Origin: Prevotella sp.
GTDB taxonomy: Bacteria; Bacteroidota; Bacteroidia; Bacteroidales; Bacteroidaceae
Direction of reading: 5' to 3'
Assembly: GCA_017413085.1 (NCBI GenBank)
Contig: JAFPVC010000016.1
Coordinates: 120,042 to 184,041, forward strand
Length of the DNA: 64,000 bases
Part shown: positions 52,089 to 60,641 of the stretch, piece after piece
Numbering within the stretch: the stretch's first letter is position 1
Layout of the letters: every line of letters begins with the position of its first letter
Made by a program: the position numbers and the translations under genes
Notes under the pieces: model-generated
Database searches by the model: none
Seen by the model: only the letters and a program-made list of their open reading frames with translations
What the model was told of the DNA's origin: nothing

Positions 52089-53251
52089 CCTCTTACTTTT
52101 TTTATTGCATTCTTAATTACGCCGAGGGTGGTAAACACCGTTGTCGGCATTACGGGATTATATACCATGCCCACGGGCAGGGCATAGACTATCATTGCTA
52201 TCAGCGTGAACACTACGGTGAAGGCGAAGAACGAGGCCGTAGCCTTCAGCCAGGGATTAGTGAAGAAGGCATCTATCGACTTGCCGTTGAGTATCAGCAT
52301 GGCAATGCCTGCATACACGAAGAACAGGAACAGGACAAACCACCAGTTTATCAGGTGCTCGCCGCGAAGCAGCGCATAATAGGCATTAAGGCATATCACG
52401 CTGCCCGGCTGGTAGCCCATGTAGGTGCGGTGAACGTCGTTGTTGAAGTCACCTATCACCACGATCTTGTCGCTTATCTGTTCCGCCACGGGCAGCACGC
52501 TGTCCACGGCAAGTATGTCGGCACCCAGATAGAGGAACGAGCGTTCGAGCATCTCCGTATCTTCCGTCGCTTCATTCCTGTCCATGTACGCCCCACTGAT
52601 CCTTACGGGCAGTTTCAGGGTCATGCCGTTACGGCAGAGCCGTCCGCCGCTCGTATAGAACATTCCTTGGCGCTTTATTCCCAGTCCTGTCTTTTCCGCA
52701 TACATCACGAGCGGCATGGTCGGCACGCTGTCGTGCATGAACTGGAAGCGGCAAAAGTTCGTCTCGTCATGCGTTATGTTGTAGTCGGCATTGGCGGCCT
52801 TAGGGTAGAGTATGCTGTCCTGCAGCGGAGCGTCAGCATGAACGGGTATCACGATGCGCGGCATTTGCGCTATGGCATGAAACAGTGCCGAATCATACTC
52901 AGTAGTTATGCCCTGCTCAAGTATCACGTCCATCATGATAAACTTGTAGTTGTCAGCTTCACGCGCCTTTGTAAGGAATTCGAGCAGTTTTCTGCGGTCG
53001 GTTATCGTTTCCTGGCCTATGGGCAAACCGTCCTCTGTGTAGTCCACCAGCATCTTGTCGTAGGCAACGTTCACGAGTAGCACGTCATCCGGCACGCTGT
53101 CGTGTGCCAGTCCCAGCATTGTCTTCCAACTGTTTAGTTTCACCAACACTGACTTCTCACCAGCCAACGGACGTGCACTGTTGCCGGCTATATAACTCAG
53201 TAACAGCACCGCTACACTCAGCAATACCGATATTGCAATCCGCTTTTTCAT
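52085..53251 (-). CDS. CHASE2-like membrane sensor protein
   Basis: 388 residues from the ATG complementary to 53249-53251 (an open GTG start lies 21 bases upstream). An N-terminal anchor (IAISVLLSVAVLLLSYIAG) is followed by an extracytoplasmic domain (about 30-300) with CHASE2-like features: DVLLVNVAYDK, ITDRRKLLEFL, IMMDVILE, RFIFLGAD-like LYLGADILA and ISDKIVVIGDF...DVHRTYMG..PGSVICLNAY. Three C-terminal membrane helices close it. No kinase or cyclase domain follows, so the output must be elsewhere. It overlaps the next gene by four bases and follows protein B after a satellite. Confidence 0.74.
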   Translation of the reverse strand: MKKRIAISVLLSVAVLLLSYIAGNSARPLAGEKSVLVKLNSWKTMLGLAHDSVPDDVLLVNVAYDKMLVDYTEDGLPIGQETITDRRKLLEFLTKAREADNYKFIMMDVILEQGITTEYDSALFHAIAQMPRIVIPVHADAPLQDSILYPKAANADYNITHDETNFCRFQFMHDSVPTMPLVMYAEKTGLGIKRQGMFYTSGGRLCRNGMTLKLPVRISGAYMDRNEATEDTEMLERSFLYLGADILAVDSVLPVAEQISDKIVVIGDFNNDVHRTYMGYQPGSVICLNAYYALLRGEHLINWWFVLFLFFVYAGIAMLILNGKSIDAFFTNPWLKATASFFAFTVVFTLIAMIVYALPVGMVYNPVMPTTVFTTLGVIKNAIKKVRG

Positions 53252-53269
53252 AGGCGCATCTCCGTGACA

Positions 53270-53336
53270 CAATTCTTCAATTCTTCACGCTCTTCAATTT
53301 TTCAATTCTTCAAATCTTCAATCCTTCAATTCTTCA
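53270..53336 (-). repeat. TTGAA-type satellite at the stop of Sel1 protein B
   Basis: Seven or eight units of the TTGAAG family on the minus strand, between protein B and the CHASE2 gene. The TGA stop of protein B (53326-53328) is in the unit AATTGAAGG. Confidence 0.88.
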
Positions 53337-55869
53337 CGCTCTCCTTTACCACGAGGCGTTCAAGTTTGTTCTTGCTGCCTCTCTTCTTTCCTACATTCTC
53401 CAGATTGAGTTGCTTGCCCACGGTAGCAAGGCGCAGGAGGAAGTCCTGAGCAGTTTCCGTAGCCACCACGGTCTGCCCTGTCGGGTCTGTTGTCTCTACC
53501 TTTACTTCCGGTGAAGCAAAGATTTTCTTCAGCAGTATCTCCGACATCTCTATTCGCTTGTCCGGACTGTAGCTCTGGTTAGTCAGGTCGCAAAGTGATG
53601 CCATGCACTTGTCAATGGCAAGGTCGCCGAGTTCGGTGGCAATGAGGCTGTCAACATGGGCGATTTTATCATTGAAAACATTCATTATTTCTCCATACAC
53701 AGCAGGCTTCCCCTTTGCAAGCACAGAAGCATATCCATAATATAAACGTGCCTTTTCCAAATCTCTTTCTACGCTCAACCCTTTTTCATACAACTCACCC
53801 AAATTGTAAGCGCCAGAAGGATCTTTGTATTGTATTGCCTTCATGTTATATTGTTTAGCGGCTTCGAAATTATGGAAATACTCTCCCTCTATGCCACCGA
53901 GTAAAGCAGCCCCCTGAGAATATTCATAATCATCCATTTTTTTGAGTATCTTATATGCTGCAAGCGTATCTTTCTCCAAGCCCAAGTCACCCATCAAATA
54001 ATACTGTGCCACTTCAAGCATTCCATTAACGAAATCTGCATTGTAGCTTTTAATAAGCCATTTTTTATATTCCTCCATATTATCCATAAACATGTAATAG
54101 CCACTCAGTAAATAGCACGCCGCACCATCGTTATTTTCAGCACGTTCTTTCATGCAATGCAAAGCAATAGTGTCCTTGTTTGACAGCATCAATCCTAATA
54201 TATTGTTTGAAGCGTAATTAAACAAACTATTATCCATTGCCGCAGATATATTCGCTGCATCACACACCTGGGTTACCGCTTTACAAGGATCTTTTCGGTA
54301 TATAATAAACGGATTCCAGTATGCAGCATAAACATGACCTCTTTCCACGGCTGCCTTATTCCATTCTATATGCTTAAGCAGATCACGCTCATGTTTTGAA
54401 TCATTGCGTACAACAACATATCTCAAAAAATCCAACCAAATGCCATCATTGGCAATACTTTGCAAGAATTGAACATAAGACTCATCTAATTTGTTGAGGT
54501 CTTGGATCTCAAATATTGGGTAGTAGGCTATTGATGTCATAAAAGCTCCACGTGCATCTCCCTCATTTGCTGCCAACTGATAGTACTCCAGTGCCTTGTC
54601 AAAACGCTTCATGTTATAGAAGCACTGCGCGGTGAAGGCATTGAGCCCGGGGATATCCTTGTTGTCTTCCAGCATTTTCAGGCCTTCGTCTATCTGACCG
54701 GCTGCACGCATTATATTGAACTTTGCAGCAGCAATGGTTCTGCGGCAGCCACCAAGCTGCACGGCATCCATCTTGCCAGAACCCTCCTTCAGTATAGAGT
54801 CGGCCCTGCTCATCATTGCGAAAGCATCCATTATGTCATTCGCATCAGTAGCAAAGTTAGACTTCATCTGCGACGAATAACTCAGTCCGGCAATCTTATG
54901 ATACGTATCAGCATCAGGGTCGTCACGCAGTTCATTAATCAACTGCGCCACTCTCGGCACATCCATTCTCAGCACACCCTTCAGGTAGAGTTCAATAAGC
55001 GATTTCTTTGCCATCAGGTGCATGGTGGGGAACTCCACATCGTGCAACTGGCCGTATTTCTCAAGCAACTGGCGACCTTTCGACACACTCTGATACTTAG
55101 CTGGTATGTTCTGCATGAGATACATCTCGTTGGCAAGCACGATACCACCCAGAGGGTCTTGCTCTGCCGCCACAACCAGTGCCTCGTATGCCTTGTCATA
55201 GTTTTTCTGTTTCAGGTAAGCCCAGCCCATCATGCTCTGCGCACGGTAGCGTCCGGCATAGCGTGGGAACGAGGCAGCCTTCTGAAACAGCGGGATTGCT
55301 GCATTGTAGTCTTTCTTGTTATACAAATCCAGTGCCTCGAAATATATGCCCTGCGGATCTTCATAGTCCTCTGACGTAGTACTCAGCACCTTCATTGAAG
55401 TGGCATTGAAGACGATATGCTGACGCGAACTTGACTTTTGGCCGTTGATGACGTTATCCTTCGTCACCATGAAGAAAGCATATTGTGCCTCATTACCCTC
55501 CAACGGCAGTGGCTGAATGATGGTCTTGAAATACTTAGGCGACGAATACTTCACCTTGACATTGTTCTCATACTTGCTGGTCAGCGTCATCATATACTGA
55601 TACAAGGGCATGGAATTGTCGCCTATGCTCTTGGTCTTTGATGCGTCAAGGTCATTAAACGTAGAGATGTTGTTGTTTTCACACAGAGCCTGAATCAACT
55701 CCATATTCTCAGCCTTCTCCATGTCGCCAGAGAACTCCTGCATCAGTCGGCAGTACTCCGTGATTATGCCTACAGCCTTCTTCTGTGTGGCGGCGTCTAT
55801 ATCGGCAGCATATCCCGAAAGCGGCAATGCGGCCGTCAGGAACAATGATATTGTCAGTTTCTTAATCAT
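53326..55869 (-). CDS. Exported Sel1/TPR-repeat protein B with shared C-terminal module
   Basis: 847 residues. Signal peptide MIKKLTISLFLTAALPLSGYA. It aligns with protein A through the N-terminal domain (ITEYCRLMQEFSGDMEKAENMELI, KSIGDNSMPLYQYMM) and into the repeats (YFEALDLYNKKDYNAAIPLFQKAA, RYAGRYRAQSMMGWAYLK). Typical Sel1 units occur late: AYNLGELYEKGLSVERDLEKARLYY. The end, ASPEVKVETTDPTGQ then TVVATETAQDFLLRLAT, is the shared module. Stop lies in the satellite. Likely periplasmic; partner of protein A and the caspase-like protein, by operon and module. Confidence 0.78.
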   Translation of the reverse strand: MIKKLTISLFLTAALPLSGYAADIDAATQKKAVGIITEYCRLMQEFSGDMEKAENMELIQALCENNNISTFNDLDASKTKSIGDNSMPLYQYMMTLTSKYENNVKVKYSSPKYFKTIIQPLPLEGNEAQYAFFMVTKDNVINGQKSSSRQHIVFNATSMKVLSTTSEDYEDPQGIYFEALDLYNKKDYNAAIPLFQKAASFPRYAGRYRAQSMMGWAYLKQKNYDKAYEALVVAAEQDPLGGIVLANEMYLMQNIPAKYQSVSKGRQLLEKYGQLHDVEFPTMHLMAKKSLIELYLKGVLRMDVPRVAQLINELRDDPDADTYHKIAGLSYSSQMKSNFATDANDIMDAFAMMSRADSILKEGSGKMDAVQLGGCRRTIAAAKFNIMRAAGQIDEGLKMLEDNKDIPGLNAFTAQCFYNMKRFDKALEYYQLAANEGDARGAFMTSIAYYPIFEIQDLNKLDESYVQFLQSIANDGIWLDFLRYVVVRNDSKHERDLLKHIEWNKAAVERGHVYAAYWNPFIIYRKDPCKAVTQVCDAANISAAMDNSLFNYASNNILGLMLSNKDTIALHCMKERAENNDGAACYLLSGYYMFMDNMEEYKKWLIKSYNADFVNGMLEVAQYYLMGDLGLEKDTLAAYKILKKMDDYEYSQGAALLGGIEGEYFHNFEAAKQYNMKAIQYKDPSGAYNLGELYEKGLSVERDLEKARLYYGYASVLAKGKPAVYGEIMNVFNDKIAHVDSLIATELGDLAIDKCMASLCDLTNQSYSPDKRIEMSEILLKKIFASPEVKVETTDPTGQTVVATETAQDFLLRLATVGKQLNLENVGKKRGSKNKLERLVVKESVKN

Positions 55870-55897
55870 GGTATTCTTGGTTTTGTCTGGTTATCGG

Positions 55898-56575
55898 TTA
55901 TTCTTCATTTCTTATCAATGAGGTTATCAGCCAGCCGGTATTGTAAGAGTTGCGTTTTTCTATGCGCTCCACTGTAAAAGTATAGTTCGGCACAGTGTGG
56001 AAAACAAAACGCACACTGCTTACAACTCTCACCCTTACCGGCAGCCGCATTGAGAGTAAGGCGGTGAAACCAGCCTCATGTTCCACGGGCGACAGCCGCA
56101 GTCCGCTGAAGACATCCATGCGCGCATCGCTCATTCCAACTACCTCCCAGCGGTACTCACAATCACCCACTTTCACCGTGCGCATCGTAAGCGTGGCACT
56201 GAAGGCCGTATCGTTCTTTACGCATTTGCAATCGACCTCTGCCTCCCATGCTTTATCGGTGTAGTCAAGCCTCACGTCACTCTCCGTCACTTCACGTATG
56301 AACTGCTCCGCCATTCCGTTTTCTATCACACCTTTTTTCATGGGGAAACAGCGGTGGTCAAAAAGCGTACGCAAGTATTTCGTGCGCATAATACTGTCGC
56401 TGACGGTCATGCGATCTCCCTGCCAGTCTTCATCGCCATTGAAGCGGGCCATAAACTCCTCCACCTGCTTCACTCTGCCCTGCAGCAGTCGCTCGTTGAT
56501 GTGACCGGTAAGCAGCACTTGAGCAGACACAGCCACAGAGCAGAGCAAAGTCAATATGGAAACACACAACCGCAT
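55898..56575 (-). CDS. Secreted protein of unknown function (225 aa)
   Basis: Not recognised. Signal peptide MRLCVSILTLLCSVAVSA, then a helix rich in charge (LQGRVKQVEEFMARFNGDEDW), which recalls the EF/QEF-GD start of proteins A and B, and a beta-rich remainder (FSATLTMRTVKVGDCEYRWEVVGMS, VRVVSSVRFVFHTV). Two cysteines (DCKCV) lie mid-protein. It is the third gene of the operon, after the 206-residue protein and 28 bases before protein B. A secreted accessory factor is all that can be said. Confidence 0.68.
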   Translation of the reverse strand: MRLCVSILTLLCSVAVSAQVLLTGHINERLLQGRVKQVEEFMARFNGDEDWQGDRMTVSDSIMRTKYLRTLFDHRCFPMKKGVIENGMAEQFIREVTESDVRLDYTDKAWEAEVDCKCVKNDTAFSATLTMRTVKVGDCEYRWEVVGMSDARMDVFSGLRLSPVEHEAGFTALLSMRLPVRVRVVSSVRFVFHTVPNYTFTVERIEKRNSYNTGWLITSLIRNEE

Positions 56576-56601
56576 GGCAATTATGAATTATGCATCAAGA
56601 A

Positions 56602-57222
56602 TCAGTTGGTCGTGTCAACCACTTCAATGTCCCCCAGGCGCACGCTCCAGTGCTGACCAAGCACGTAGTCGTTCTCAGGAACGATATACACCTTGATGTT
56701 CTTCTGAGTCACATCAACGTACTTCTTCTTCATCTCCTTGCCAACATAGCCCTCGAATCTCTGGAATATCGTAGCCGTGGCTTCATAGTGGTCGCCCACC
56801 TTATATATATTACTGATGCGGTAGGTATCAGCCTTGGTCATCTTAACCTCTGCGTATGGCAGCTTTATGAGATTGTCAAGATACTCCGTCAGTAGTTTTG
56901 TGCCCACAATGGTGTTCTCCCCATTCACTATCTTCGACACCTGCATCTGCACGCCCTTGCGTTCTGCACCTGTGCTGAGGTCTTTGTATGGCAGTCCCTC
57001 GCCCATGAACAGCTTCAGCGCACTCTTCTTATACACAGCCTTGACCTTGGGTGTATGTTTCTTACTGCCCAGAATACTGAGGTTGTTCTGGAACATGTCT
57101 ATTACTTCGCCCACACGATCCTTAAAGGCCTGAATGTCCTGCTCTGTCAGGTCATTAATCTGGGCATTGATTGTCAGTGTGCTCATAAGGAGCATCAGTG
57201 TGATTGCAAAAATCTTTTTCAT
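56602..57222 (-). CDS. Secreted protein of unknown function (206 aa)
   Basis: Not recognised. Signal peptide MKKIFAITLMLLMSTLTINAQ, then an acidic helix (DLTEQDIQAFKDRVGEVIDMFQNNLSIL) and a beta-rich part with MQVSKIVNGENTIVGTKLL and YEATATIFQRFEGYVGKEM, ending in VVDTTN. It resembles a nuclear-transport-factor-like or lipocalin-sized fold but no motif fixes it. It lies 26 bases after the caspase gene on the same strand and 26 before the 225-residue gene. Second gene of the operon. Confidence 0.68.
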   Translation of the reverse strand: MKKIFAITLMLLMSTLTINAQINDLTEQDIQAFKDRVGEVIDMFQNNLSILGSKKHTPKVKAVYKKSALKLFMGEGLPYKDLSTGAERKGVQMQVSKIVNGENTIVGTKLLTEYLDNLIKLPYAEVKMTKADTYRISNIYKVGDHYEATATIFQRFEGYVGKEMKKKYVDVTQKNIKVYIVPENDYVLGQHWSVRLGDIEVVDTTN

Positions 57223-57248
57223 GGCTATTCCTCTCTTTTTTATTGTTG

Positions 57249-58457
57249 TTATTTCATGTATATCTCGTGTACCTTCAGGTAAGTGTAACGTCCCTTGTCA
57301 TCAGTCTGCTTCTCCAGTTCCACAAGGTTCAGCAGGTTATGTGTTGTGCACAGGCGCAGCACGAAATCCTCGGCACGCTCCGTTGCTACGATGGTGGTAC
57401 CGTTACTGCCCACAACCTCAATCTTGGCATTTGGTGAGGCAAACAATGCCTTCAAGGCCTTGTCCTGCACCTTCACGCGTGTTTCCACTCCGAGTTTCTC
57501 GTTGCCTATGGCAGTGAGCAGCACAATCGGCTCTACATAGTCGTCGTCAGTGGCGGTGTTCTGCGGTTCTCTCTGCTGAACCGGGGCAGTGGGTGCTGTC
57601 TGTGTCTCCTCCGCAACTGCCGTCTCTGAAGGCTGCTGTGCAGCAAGGTCGGCCTCTGTGGCTTCCTTCACGCTAATATTGAACATCGGCGTATGCTCTG
57701 CCAGCTGATAGGTGGTCTGTTGCGTGGCAGTCAACAGTGTTTCCCAGGTTGACTCCAGTCCCTTGGTGGCATAGTCTTTCAGCGTTGCCATCATGCTGAT
57801 GGTAAACGCACCGCCTGCCGGCTGATTGTCACACGAGAGAGCCGCCGATGTCTCACCAGCCTGACATCCCGAAGCAATCACGGTGCCCATGTTTCCTATA
57901 AACAGGCTTCCATACACGTTGGCAGCACTTTTGCGCAGAACCGTAGGGCCTTTGGCACTCGGATCCTTAGGCAACACACCGCCCACAACATTGTTGCAGC
58001 AGTCGCCCAATACGAGTTTGAGTCTTGCCGGCTGATAGGAGAGTTCATTCAACACCCTCTCCAATGGAAAGAAATTCATCTGGTTAGTGCTGCCGAGACA
58101 CATCTGCGGAAACTGCGATACGTCGTTGGCAGAACGTGTGCCGTGACCAGTGTAGTAGAAGAATATGACATCCTCAGGCTGTGTCTGCAGCGACGCCAGC
58201 AAATCTTTCAGGTTGCGGGAGGAGCAGCGGTCATCCTTATAATAATAGGATTTCAACTGCATACCGGTAGCCGAAGCTATGGTACTCATTTCCACCGATA
58301 CGCGGTAGTAGTCCTGCAGGTCGCAGGCACCTACGGATGGGTCTTTAGTATCAGCAAAGATAATGGCGTGCATCACTTGCGCACTCAATGGCACGACTGC
58401 GGACAGGCATAAAAGCAATGCCAAAATACGGAGGGTAATAGATTTAAAATGTTTCAT
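57249..58457 (-). CDS. Exported caspase-like (C14) protease with shared C-terminal module
   Basis: 402 residues. Signal peptide to about residue 26 (LSAQ). A caspase/metacaspase-like p20 domain spans 28-230: HAIIFAD, DVIFFYYTGHG with the catalytic histidine about 105, LVLGDCCNNVVGG with D152-C153-C154 (C154 likely nucleophile), and GTVIASGCQAGETS. A Gln/Pro/Thr-rich linker (about 265-305) leads to the module at about 340-402: ASPNAKIEVVGSNGT then TIVATERAEDFVLRLCT, as in Sel1 proteins A and B. Signal plus caspase fold implies action in the periplasm or at the surface. First gene of the operon, behind a strong promoter. Confidence 0.84.
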   Translation of the reverse strand: MKHFKSITLRILALLLCLSAVVPLSAQVMHAIIFADTKDPSVGACDLQDYYRVSVEMSTIASATGMQLKSYYYKDDRCSSRNLKDLLASLQTQPEDVIFFYYTGHGTRSANDVSQFPQMCLGSTNQMNFFPLERVLNELSYQPARLKLVLGDCCNNVVGGVLPKDPSAKGPTVLRKSAANVYGSLFIGNMGTVIASGCQAGETSAALSCDNQPAGGAFTISMMATLKDYATKGLESTWETLLTATQQTTYQLAEHTPMFNISVKEATEADLAAQQPSETAVAEETQTAPTAPVQQREPQNTATDDDYVEPIVLLTAIGNEKLGVETRVKVQDKALKALFASPNAKIEVVGSNGTTIVATERAEDFVLRLCTTHNLLNLVELEKQTDDKGRYTYLKVHEIYMK

Positions 58458-58489
58458 GGTCAGTCTTTTTTAGGTTCATAATGATGGTG

Positions 58490-58520
58490 CAAATATAAGA
58501 ATAATATTCGTTATACGCAA
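58490..58520 (-). promoter_or_regulatory. Promoter of the caspase/CHASE2/Sel1 operon
   Basis: Minus-strand TTG (58518-58520), exactly 20 bases, then TATATTTG (58490-58497) and C, 32 bases before the caspase ATG. Confidence 0.78.
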
Positions 58521-58541
58521 ATATTTTTTGCTAAAACAGAA

Positions 58542-58579
58542 CTAAAAAATCACTGTGTACGTACACAGTGATTTTTTAG
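58542..58579. terminator. Perfect 38-base palindrome, likely terminator
   Basis: CTAAAAAATCACTGTGTAC (58542-58560) is the exact reverse complement of 58561-58579, without spacer. It has T-runs at both ends and sits 22 bases upstream of the caspase promoter. It may insulate the operon or bind a regulator. Confidence 0.75.
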
Positions 58580-58627
58580 AAGCCGGAAAATTTCAATTCA
58601 CAATGCACAATGCACAATTACCATGCG

Positions 58628-58727
58628 GTAAAAACTTCAACTCTTCAATCCTTCAACTCTTCAATCCTTCAACTCTTCAATCCTTCAACTCTTCAATCCT
58701 TCAACTCTTCAATTCTTCAACTCTTCT
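58628..58727 (-). repeat. TTGAA-type satellite upstream of the caspase operon
   Basis: About twelve 8-base units alternating AGTTGAAG and GATTGAAG, a more regular array than elsewhere. It lies between the fumarase promoter and the 38-base palindrome. A minus-strand TACCTTTG (58733-58740) just precedes it. Confidence 0.88.
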
Positions 58728-58816
58728 CGGTGCAAAGGTACAAACTTTTCGGAAACGACAAAAATTTCTTATCTAAAACTTCAAATCATGCAAATCGCAA
58801 TTTAAGAAGAGATTAT

Positions 58817-58847
58817 TTGTCATTTTAAAATAAATTGAGTAACTTTG
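58817..58847 (+). promoter_or_regulatory. Promoter of the fumarase gene
   Basis: TTG (58817-58819), exactly 20 bases, TAACTTTG (58840-58847) and C; 72 bases before the ATG. Confidence 0.76.
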
Positions 58848-58919
58848 CACTTAACTTCGCTATGCTCAGAGTGAATAGTGAAAAGTGAATAGTGAAAAAA
58901 TCCCAAATATAAAGACATT

Positions 58920-60539
58920 ATGGCAAACGTAGAATTCAAGTATGCGCCAATGTTTCAGCTTGGCGAAGACAAAACAGAGTACCGCCTCATTTCGAAGGAA
59001 GGCGTAAGCGTAGGCGACTTTGAGGGCACGCCAATCCTCAAGGTTACGAAAGAGGCTTTGGAACTGCTCACCACGCAGGCTTTCCACGACGTGAACTTCA
59101 TGCTCCGACGCGAGCACAATGAGAAGGTGGCGGCCATCCTCAACGATCCGCAGGCTTCAGACAATGACAAGTATGTGGCACTGACCATGCTGCGCAACGC
59201 AGAGGTGGCTTGCAAGGGACAGCTGCCTTTCTGTCAGGACACCGGCACGGCAATCATTCACGGCGAGAAGGGACAGCAGGTATGGACCGGATTCGAGGAT
59301 GAGGAACCGCTTGCCAAGGGCGTTTACAACACATATACCGAGGACAACCTGCGCTATTCGCAGAATGCGCCTCTGGACATGTATAACGAGGTGAACACGC
59401 GCTGCAACCTCCCCGCACAGATTGACATCGAGGCAACGCACGGCATGGAGTACCGTTTCCTCTGTGTAGTAAAGGGCGGCGGCTCTGCCAACAAGACATA
59501 CCTGTATCAGGAGACCAAGGCACGCATACAGAATCCAGGCACGCTCGTACCGTTCCTCGTGGAGAAGATGAAGAGCCTCGGCACTGCAGCCTGTCCTCCT
59601 TATCACATCGCCTTCGTCATCGGCGGCACGTCGGCAGAGAAGAACCTGCTGACCGTCAAGCTCGCATCAACCAAGTTCTATGACTCTCTGCCTACCACGG
59701 GCGACGAGACCGGCCGCGCTTTCCGCGACGTGGAACTGGAGAAGCAGCTGCTTGAGGAAGCAAAGAAGATAGGCTTCGGAGCACAGTTCGGCGGCACTGC
59801 CTTTGCCCACGACGTGCGTGTGGTACGCCTGCCGCGCCACGGTGCATCATGCCCTATAGGACTGGGCGTGTCATGCTCTGCCGACCGCAACATAAAGGCT
59901 AAGATAAACAAGGACGGCATCTGGATAGAGAAGATGGACGACAAACCATACGAGCTGATACCAGAGGCTCTGCGTCAGGCAGGCGAGGGTGATGCCATAC
60001 AGATTAACCTTGACCAGCCAATCGCTGAGGTATGCAAGGAACTGTCAAAGTATCCCGTGTCAACCCGCGTGAGCCTTAACGGCACTATCATCGTGGCACG
60101 CGACATAGCACATGCCAAAATCAAGGCACGCCTTGACGCTGGTGAGGGTATGCCGCAGTATTTCAAGGACCATCCGGTGCTCTATGCCGGACCGGCAAAG
60201 ACTCCGCAGGGCATGCCGTGCGGCTCGATGGGTCCGACCACTGCAAACCGCATGGATCCATACACAGACGAATTCCAGGACAACGGCGGCTCGCTCATCA
60301 TGATAGCCAAGGGCAACCGCACGCAGGTGGTAACGGATGCCTGCAAGAAGCATGGCGGATTCTACCTCGGTTCAATCGGCGGTCCTGCAGCATTCCTTTC
60401 TTCAAGCAACATCAAGAGCATTGAGTGTGTGGAGTATCCTGAGCTCGGCATGGAGGCCATCTGGAAGATACGCGTGGAGAACTTCCCCGCATTCATCCTC
60501 GTTGACGACAAGGGCAACGATTTCTTCCAGCAGTTCTAA
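58920..60539 (+). CDS. Class I (iron-sulfur) fumarate hydratase
   Basis: 539 residues, FumA/FumB type. It interconverts fumarate and malate, in Prevotella on the route to succinate. Cysteines for the [4Fe-4S] cluster are candidates in [10 protein letters not shown] and [12 protein letters not shown]. Other family marks are [44 protein letters not shown] and [13 protein letters not shown]- and C-terminal domains are fused as in E. coli FumA. It has its own promoter and a strong terminator, so it is monocistronic. Confidence 0.93.
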   Translation: MANVEFKYAPMFQLGEDKTEYRLISKEGVSVGDFEGTPILKVTKEALELLTTQAFHDVNFMLRREHNEKVAAILNDPQASDNDKYVALTMLRNAEVACKGQLPFCQDTGTAIIHGEKGQQVWTGFEDEEPLAKGVYNTYTEDNLRYSQNAPLDMYNEVNTRCNLPAQIDIEATHGMEYRFLCVVKGGGSANKTYLYQETKARIQNPGTLVPFLVEKMKSLGTAACPPYHIAFVIGGTSAEKNLLTVKLASTKFYDSLPTTGDETGRAFRDVELEKQLLEEAKKIGFGAQFGGTAFAHDVRVVRLPRHGASCPIGLGVSCSADRNIKAKINKDGIWIEKMDDKPYELIPEALRQAGEGDAIQINLDQPIAEVCKELSKYPVSTRVSLNGTIIVARDIAHAKIKARLDAGEGMPQYFKDHPVLYAGPAKTPQGMPCGSMGPTTANRMDPYTDEFQDNGGSLIMIAKGNRTQVVTDACKKHGGFYLGSIGGPAAFLSSSNIKSIECVEYPELGMEAIWKIRVENFPAFILVDDKGNDFFQQF

Positions 60540-60558
60540 ATAATTGGAAAAAATAAAG

Positions 60559-60620
60559 ACTGCGGACTTTACAGGCTATCGGCACAATGCCGGCAACATG
60601 TAAAGTCCGCAGTTTTTTTT
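60559..60620 (+). terminator. Terminator of the fumarase gene
   Basis: ACTGCGGACTTTACA (60559-60573) with TGTAAAGTCCGCAGT (60599-60613), an inner GCCGGC-like hairpin, then TTTTTTTT. The outer bases resemble the terminator at 14058-14090. Confidence 0.88.
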
Positions 60621-60641
60621 ATTAATGGTCTTTATATATTA

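Noticed and set aside
58628-58727. Plus-strand frames reading FNSSILQLFN in the satellite
   Set aside because: They result from 8-base repeats read in frame; no start signal or stop context of a gene.
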